Below are positions 60,201 to 64,000 of a stretch of 64,000 nt of DNA, piece by piece. The stretch covers positions 25,395,162-25,459,161 of the forward strand of contig OU342637.1 of NCBI GenBank assembly GCA_910589415.1. Reading direction: 5' to 3'. The position numbers were made by a program, and so were the translations under genes. How positions within the stretch are numbered: the first letter of the stretch is position 1; each line of letters opens with the position of its first letter. This stretch comes from Malachius bipustulatus (lineage: Eukaryota; Arthropoda; Insecta; Coleoptera; Melyridae). A model generated the notes under the pieces. That model saw nothing but the letters and a program-made list of their open reading frames with translations, searched no databases and had not been told where the DNA came from.

Positions 60201-60276
60201 ACAAGGTCTCTCTTCCGAGACCTTGACCTGCCAGCGGCGTCGGGCCTTCGGCCCTCCATGACGGGCCTTCGGCCCG
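60201..60276 (+). repeat. Triple-hairpin conserved repeat
   Basis: AAGGTCTC-TCTTCC-GAGACCTT (60203-60224) is a perfect 8-bp stem. It is followed by GGGCCTTCGGCCC (60242-60254) and CGGGCCTTCGGCCCG (60262-60276), both perfect GC-rich hairpins. The first part recurs inverted at 57797-57836. The compact strong hairpins resemble the 3' ends of some non-autonomous elements (for example Helitrons), but no CTRR end or AT target could be tied to it. Confidence 0.65.
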
Positions 60277-60281
60277 GTTTG

Positions 60282-60520
60282 TCAGTAGATCCCCGTCAAA
60301 GTTAGAATTTTTCATGTTTATTTCGTGTTACCTTTTTTTCTAGATCGCTATACGGTACCGTGATCAGTAGATTCCGCGTCATAGTTAAAATCTGCCATTT
60401 ATCTCTTTTTGTGTTATTTTTTTCTATATTGCTCCTGAAGGACCAATATGGGAACTTCCCAGATCGCGCGTAAAAGTTAGATTCGCGTCAAAGTTAGTCA
60501 CGCGTTAGTTCAACAGTTCA
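60282..60520 (+). repeat. Short direct repeats with GTCA(A/T)AGTTA
   Basis: GTCAGTAGATCCCCGTCAAAG (about 60280) and ATCAGTAGATTCCGCGTCAT (about 60362) start similar blocks about 80 bp apart. Both run on to TCTTTTTGTGTTA/TTTCGTGTTA and TTTTTTTCTA. A third, shorter GTCAAAGTTAG block is at 60490-60505. Confidence 0.5.
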
Positions 60521-60589
60521 AGTTAGTCATGAAAGAGAGAACAGGTCGCGAGAAGCACGGAATTTTCTTTGGCAGCTGTCAAATATGTC

Positions 60590-62870
60590 AATTCGGTCTG
60601 TGGAATCAACAAAATGCCGAAATGAGTTTTGTTGAAAAGAGAAACCATTTTTTTAAATGCTCTTGACTTTGACATTTAAAAAATAACAGTTTTAATTTTA
60701 ATTTCGCAATTTTCCCAAATGAGAGTCGTAACATGAAGTCTCTTCGTTACGTCAAAATAAAAAAATGGCCGCCATTTTGATTTCAATAATTAAAAAAAAA
60801 TATTTTCTTTGTTCGAAACACCCATTTTCTTCTTTATTAAAATATAATTTGATATTTGGACGCCATTTTCTTCGAAACTATGCAGGAAAACGAAAAAAGC
60901 TTCTCGGTTCGAAATTTGCAATTACTCCAGGACGCCCTTGTGCGAATTTCAGCCGTTTATATTTTTTTTATTTTTTGACCAAAATCGAAAGGGATCTTGT
61001 AATATTTATATCTGATATTTATTTTAATAAAGGCTTACGATTTTTTTGACCGAAATTGTTTTGCCGTTTTCTCCGAAACGGTGCTCATTTTTATGGAACA
61101 ATTGTTTTCGGTCGACAGAGTTTGTCGATTGGAAGCGTGACGTGAAATTGCGATCGCAAAATTTTCCAAAATGGCCGCTACAGACGCTTTTAAAAATTTG
61201 CAAATTTTTTCTAAAAAAATCCGAGTTTGACGGCTCACAGCTGACAGACGAGTTAGTCGATTGCGACGAAACTTTTGCAGTTTGAAAGAACGATTCCTTA
61301 GCAACACGCCGATACCTTTGCAATCATCCCCCGATCGACTAGACCAAAGTTACGGTAAAAAATATGCGGGCGGTACAATTTCACGTTCAAAATTTCGACA
61401 ATTTCCGAGCAAAATCAATGAAAAACAGCTTAGTTCGGAATTTTTTTCTCGGCAATTTTCGTACATCGGGATTCGAGGATCATTTTTGCGGTATTGTGGA
61501 AGAGTTGCTCTGTTGGAATATTCAATTTTTGTCGCTTAAATTTCCAAAATGGCGGCGCTGTAATTTTTTGAAAATGGCCGATTTTTGCTCGCGATTTCTC
61601 GACTTTAGCGTTTGAAAAATTGCATTTTCGATTTTTTCTTCGCGTTTTTTTCGAGAATACGTTCGAGCTAAGGTTATTTCTTTTCTTTTGACTGTTTAAA
61701 AGAACATGTATCGATAATTTCAAAGTCGTCGCGAATTGTTTTGTCGGAAAAAAATGACTCATATTGAGGTTTTTCAAATTTGACAATTTTTTAGTGACTT
61801 TTTTGAATTCGCCGTCATTTTTTCAGAATAGCCAAATGAGACTCGCGAGTAATGTCTTTATTTTGACAGCGTCGAAAACATTTCAACGGCGACTCACGCC
61901 ATCATTATGATTTTTTTTTTATTAAAAACAATAAGGAGTTTTTTCAATACTTTTCAATTTGACGTTTCAAAAATGACAGTTCAAATTTTAATTTCGCAAT
62001 TTTTCCAAAAGAAGATCGTAGCCTAGAGTCTCTTCGTTACGTCAAAATTAATAGCAGGTCGACATTTTGATTTTAATAATTCAAAAAAATTATTTTCTTT
62101 GTTCGAAACACCCATTTTCCACGAAAATGGCCAATTTTTGATCTCGATTTCTCAACTTTGACGTTTAAAAAGTCCCAGTTTGAATTTTTCTTCGAGTTTT
62201 TTTTCAAAACCCCGTAGTAGCTAATAGTATTGCCGTTATTGTGACATTTTGAAAAAAATTGTATCGCGAGTTTCAAGGTCGCCGAGATTTTTTTTTTGTT
62301 GAAAAAAAAAATACTTTTTTTCGGGTATTTCAAGTTTGACATTTACTAAGTGACATTTTCGAATTCGCTGTTATTTTTTCTGCATAGCCAGATGAGGGTC
62401 GCAAGTAATGCCTTTATTTTGACATCGCCAAAAATAATTCAATCACGATTTATACCGTCACTATAATGACATTTGCTAAAAAGAAAAACAATTTTTTCAA
62501 TATTCTTGAATTTGACGTTTAAAAAAAATGACAATTGCAGTTATCCGGGATAGCTCTTGCACCAATATGTTATTGCTGCACATTTCACCTTTACGACGAT
62601 ACAAAAATCTGGCCGCCATTTTGATTCTTCGATTTTAATTAAGTTTTTTCGTGTGAAAACACTCGTGGTTTTTCCACTTTTCGATTTTGACGTTTCGAAA
62701 GTGCCAGTTCGGATTAGTTTTTCGAAAATATTTCGCCGGATTGTAGTGGCCGGGAGTCTCTTCGCTACGTTAAAATTACAAAATGGCCGCCATCTTGATT
62801 CTTCGAATCGAAAAAAATTATTTCCTTCGGTCGCGTTCACGGAATTTCCGCATACGTAATATAACATTAA
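60590..62870 (+). repeat. Complex long-unit tandem array with GCCGCCATTTTG motifs
   Basis: GTCTCTTCG(T/C)TACGT(C/T)AAAAT recurs at 60739, 62029 and 62756 (steps of 1290 and 727 bp). Other blocks (TTTATTTTGACA(G/T)CG at about 61857 and 62414; TTCG(C/A)GTTTTTTT at about 61641 and 62190) recur at about 555 bp. So 1290 is roughly 727 plus 560, and the array is built of two sub-units in unequal combination. TTTGACGTTT(C/A) words and GGCCGCCATTTTGATT blocks recur throughout. The many overlapping open frames on both strands in this block are by-products of the repeats and are not believable genes. Confidence 0.8.
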
Positions 62871-63790
62871 GTTCTTTACTCTATTTTTCACGGGCCATTT
62901 TTCAAATTTTAAAAATAATAATCACTCCAAATTATTAGTGAAAGACCAATAGTACATCGCAATTAATTGTAAAAACAATTATTTAAAAAATGCATAAGAA
63001 AAAACAGAAATTAGCCCGAACAGGATCGGCGCATAACCATCCCATCATTATAATAATAATTAATGAAAGTCGGGCAACAAACGACCGAGCCCGCGCTCCG
63101 GCACGTCAAAACTTCATTAATAGTTTCCCGACGACGGCAAAATGCCGCAAACGTATTTTTTGACATTTCCTTAAAATTGTCATATCTTCGTTATTAAATG
63201 ACGAATGTGTTATTAAAGTCACAGAACTTGCGACCGACTGACGGACAAAAATCGGGTGGTAGGCTCAGTATACTTCCTCGATTTACCATTACATCGATCT
63301 CGGAAGAACAAGTGAATTATTTTAATAACATGTTATTGTTCTTTATCACCATCACTAGAGATACCATTTAATTTGCATTCAACCTGTTGCATATTGTGTA
63401 ATTTCGAAAAAAGCATGTGTGGAACACGTGCCCTGGTTAAATTAATTAATTATTTAAAGTGGGGCTTCTTTGAGATTCTAACTATTATTGTTTTGGGCAT
63501 GGACTAAAGGGGATTACAATTGTTTGTATTTTATTTTAATCGACAAGCATTAATTGAGACTTTCCACATTTTAAAATAATGCAAGGGGGCCCCTAATCAT
63601 GAGACACGTTCCATTCAATATTTTATGTCATCTGATTTATATAACCTGATCAAACATGCGAATATTTTATTATTTCATTATTTGGGGAAAACTTTAAATC
63701 GTAATTTATTTATGGAAATGAGCTAATTTGTATATTAAAAGTATAAGTAATTTTTATTTAATTTGTTTAGAGAACTTCGATCATTTAATA
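62871..63790. other. Unique DNA, partly GC-richer
   Basis: A GC-richer block at 63000-63160 within AT-rich DNA. No gene or transposon recognised. Confidence 0.4.
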
Positions 63791-63898
63791 TGTCTTTGAT
63801 TTAAATTTATTTTGTAATAATTAATTCATTTGAGAATTTTGATCATGAATCATTATTTAATTTATTTAATTCAATTATTGTTTTAAATGGAAATAAGA
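63791..63898 (+). repeat. Dispersed repeat S2, copy at 63.8 kb
   Basis: Direct copy of 55689-55790, with an extra TTTATTTAA relative to the other copy. Confidence 0.7.
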
Positions 63899-64000
63899 CA
63901 TGCGTTATATAGCCAATGAATGAATGAACCTTGTTGTTTGAACCTGGTTGTCACGAGGTTATAAAATCCATAAAAACAAACACTCATTGTCAAACAATAA

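Noticed and set aside
61024..61786. Overlapping frames of 79-118 codons on both strands
   Set aside because: They are by-products of the long tandem array. All frames of both strands are open in places because the units are T/A-rich and share periodic words.

Overview
The window looks like nuclear DNA from an arthropod, most likely an insect. It is AT-rich and free of operons. It carries decayed copies of insect-type mobile elements: Ty3/gypsy and probable BEL/Pao retrotransposons, non-LTR retrotransposons of the Jockey/I/R1 kind, a DUF4817-type DNA transposon, a Crypton-like recombinase fragment and many MITEs. I found no complete host protein-coding gene, no tRNA, no rRNA and no CRISPR array. 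Almost every open frame above 60 codons reads like random AT-rich sequence. The window is best described as a gene desert or the interior of very long introns. Only a few tiny exon candidates with good splice signals were seen (5953-5987 minus, 51285-51327 plus).

Layout. 79-942 is a solo LTR with 7-bp terminal inverted repeats. 943-9700 is unique AT-rich DNA with a GC-richer island and a micro-exon candidate near 5740-5990. 9727-10815 is a repeat complex centred on a long hairpin (10061-10371) full of TCAAGGTCA-type nuclear-receptor half-sites. 14341-16792 is a three-level nest: a long-inverted-repeat foldback element, interrupted by a second element (15435-16465), itself interrupted by a hAT-like MITE (15745-16329) with perfect 23-bp ends and an exact 8-bp target duplication. 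16850-17715 is a dead LINE (RT to RNase H) on the minus strand. 23070-24570 is a dimeric tandem satellite. 25865 to about 27100 is a gypsy remnant (LTR, primer site, duplicated leader, broken gag) on the minus strand, followed by a 5'-truncated R1/Jockey-like LINE at 27870-28870 on the plus strand. 31468-32812 is a nine-unit tandem array of about 150 bp per unit.

34991-35213 is a Crypton-like tyrosine-recombinase N-terminus. 37496-38247 is a TA-flanked CAGGGT element. 38600-39220 is a frameshifted gypsy integrase. Three copies of an unrecognised repeat family lie at 36820, 42826 and 47330. 46101-46247 is a small palindromic MITE. 47489-48702 is a 1.2-kb transposon with inverted repeats of about 415 bp that keeps only the N-terminal DNA-binding domain of its transposase. 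50460-50960 is a weak BEL/Pao integrase relic. From 55560 to the end there is a mosaic of short repeats shared among 55.6, 57.8, 60.0 and 63.8 kb. A complex array of about 2.3 kb at 60590-62870 is rich in GCCGCCATTTTG (Pho/YY1-like) motifs.

No set of genes here works together as a pathway. The content is a record of insertion, nesting and decay of selfish DNA. The most noteworthy structures are the triple nest, the transposase-remnant element with very long inverted repeats, the FTZ-F1-site hairpin and the unrecognised dispersed repeat families.
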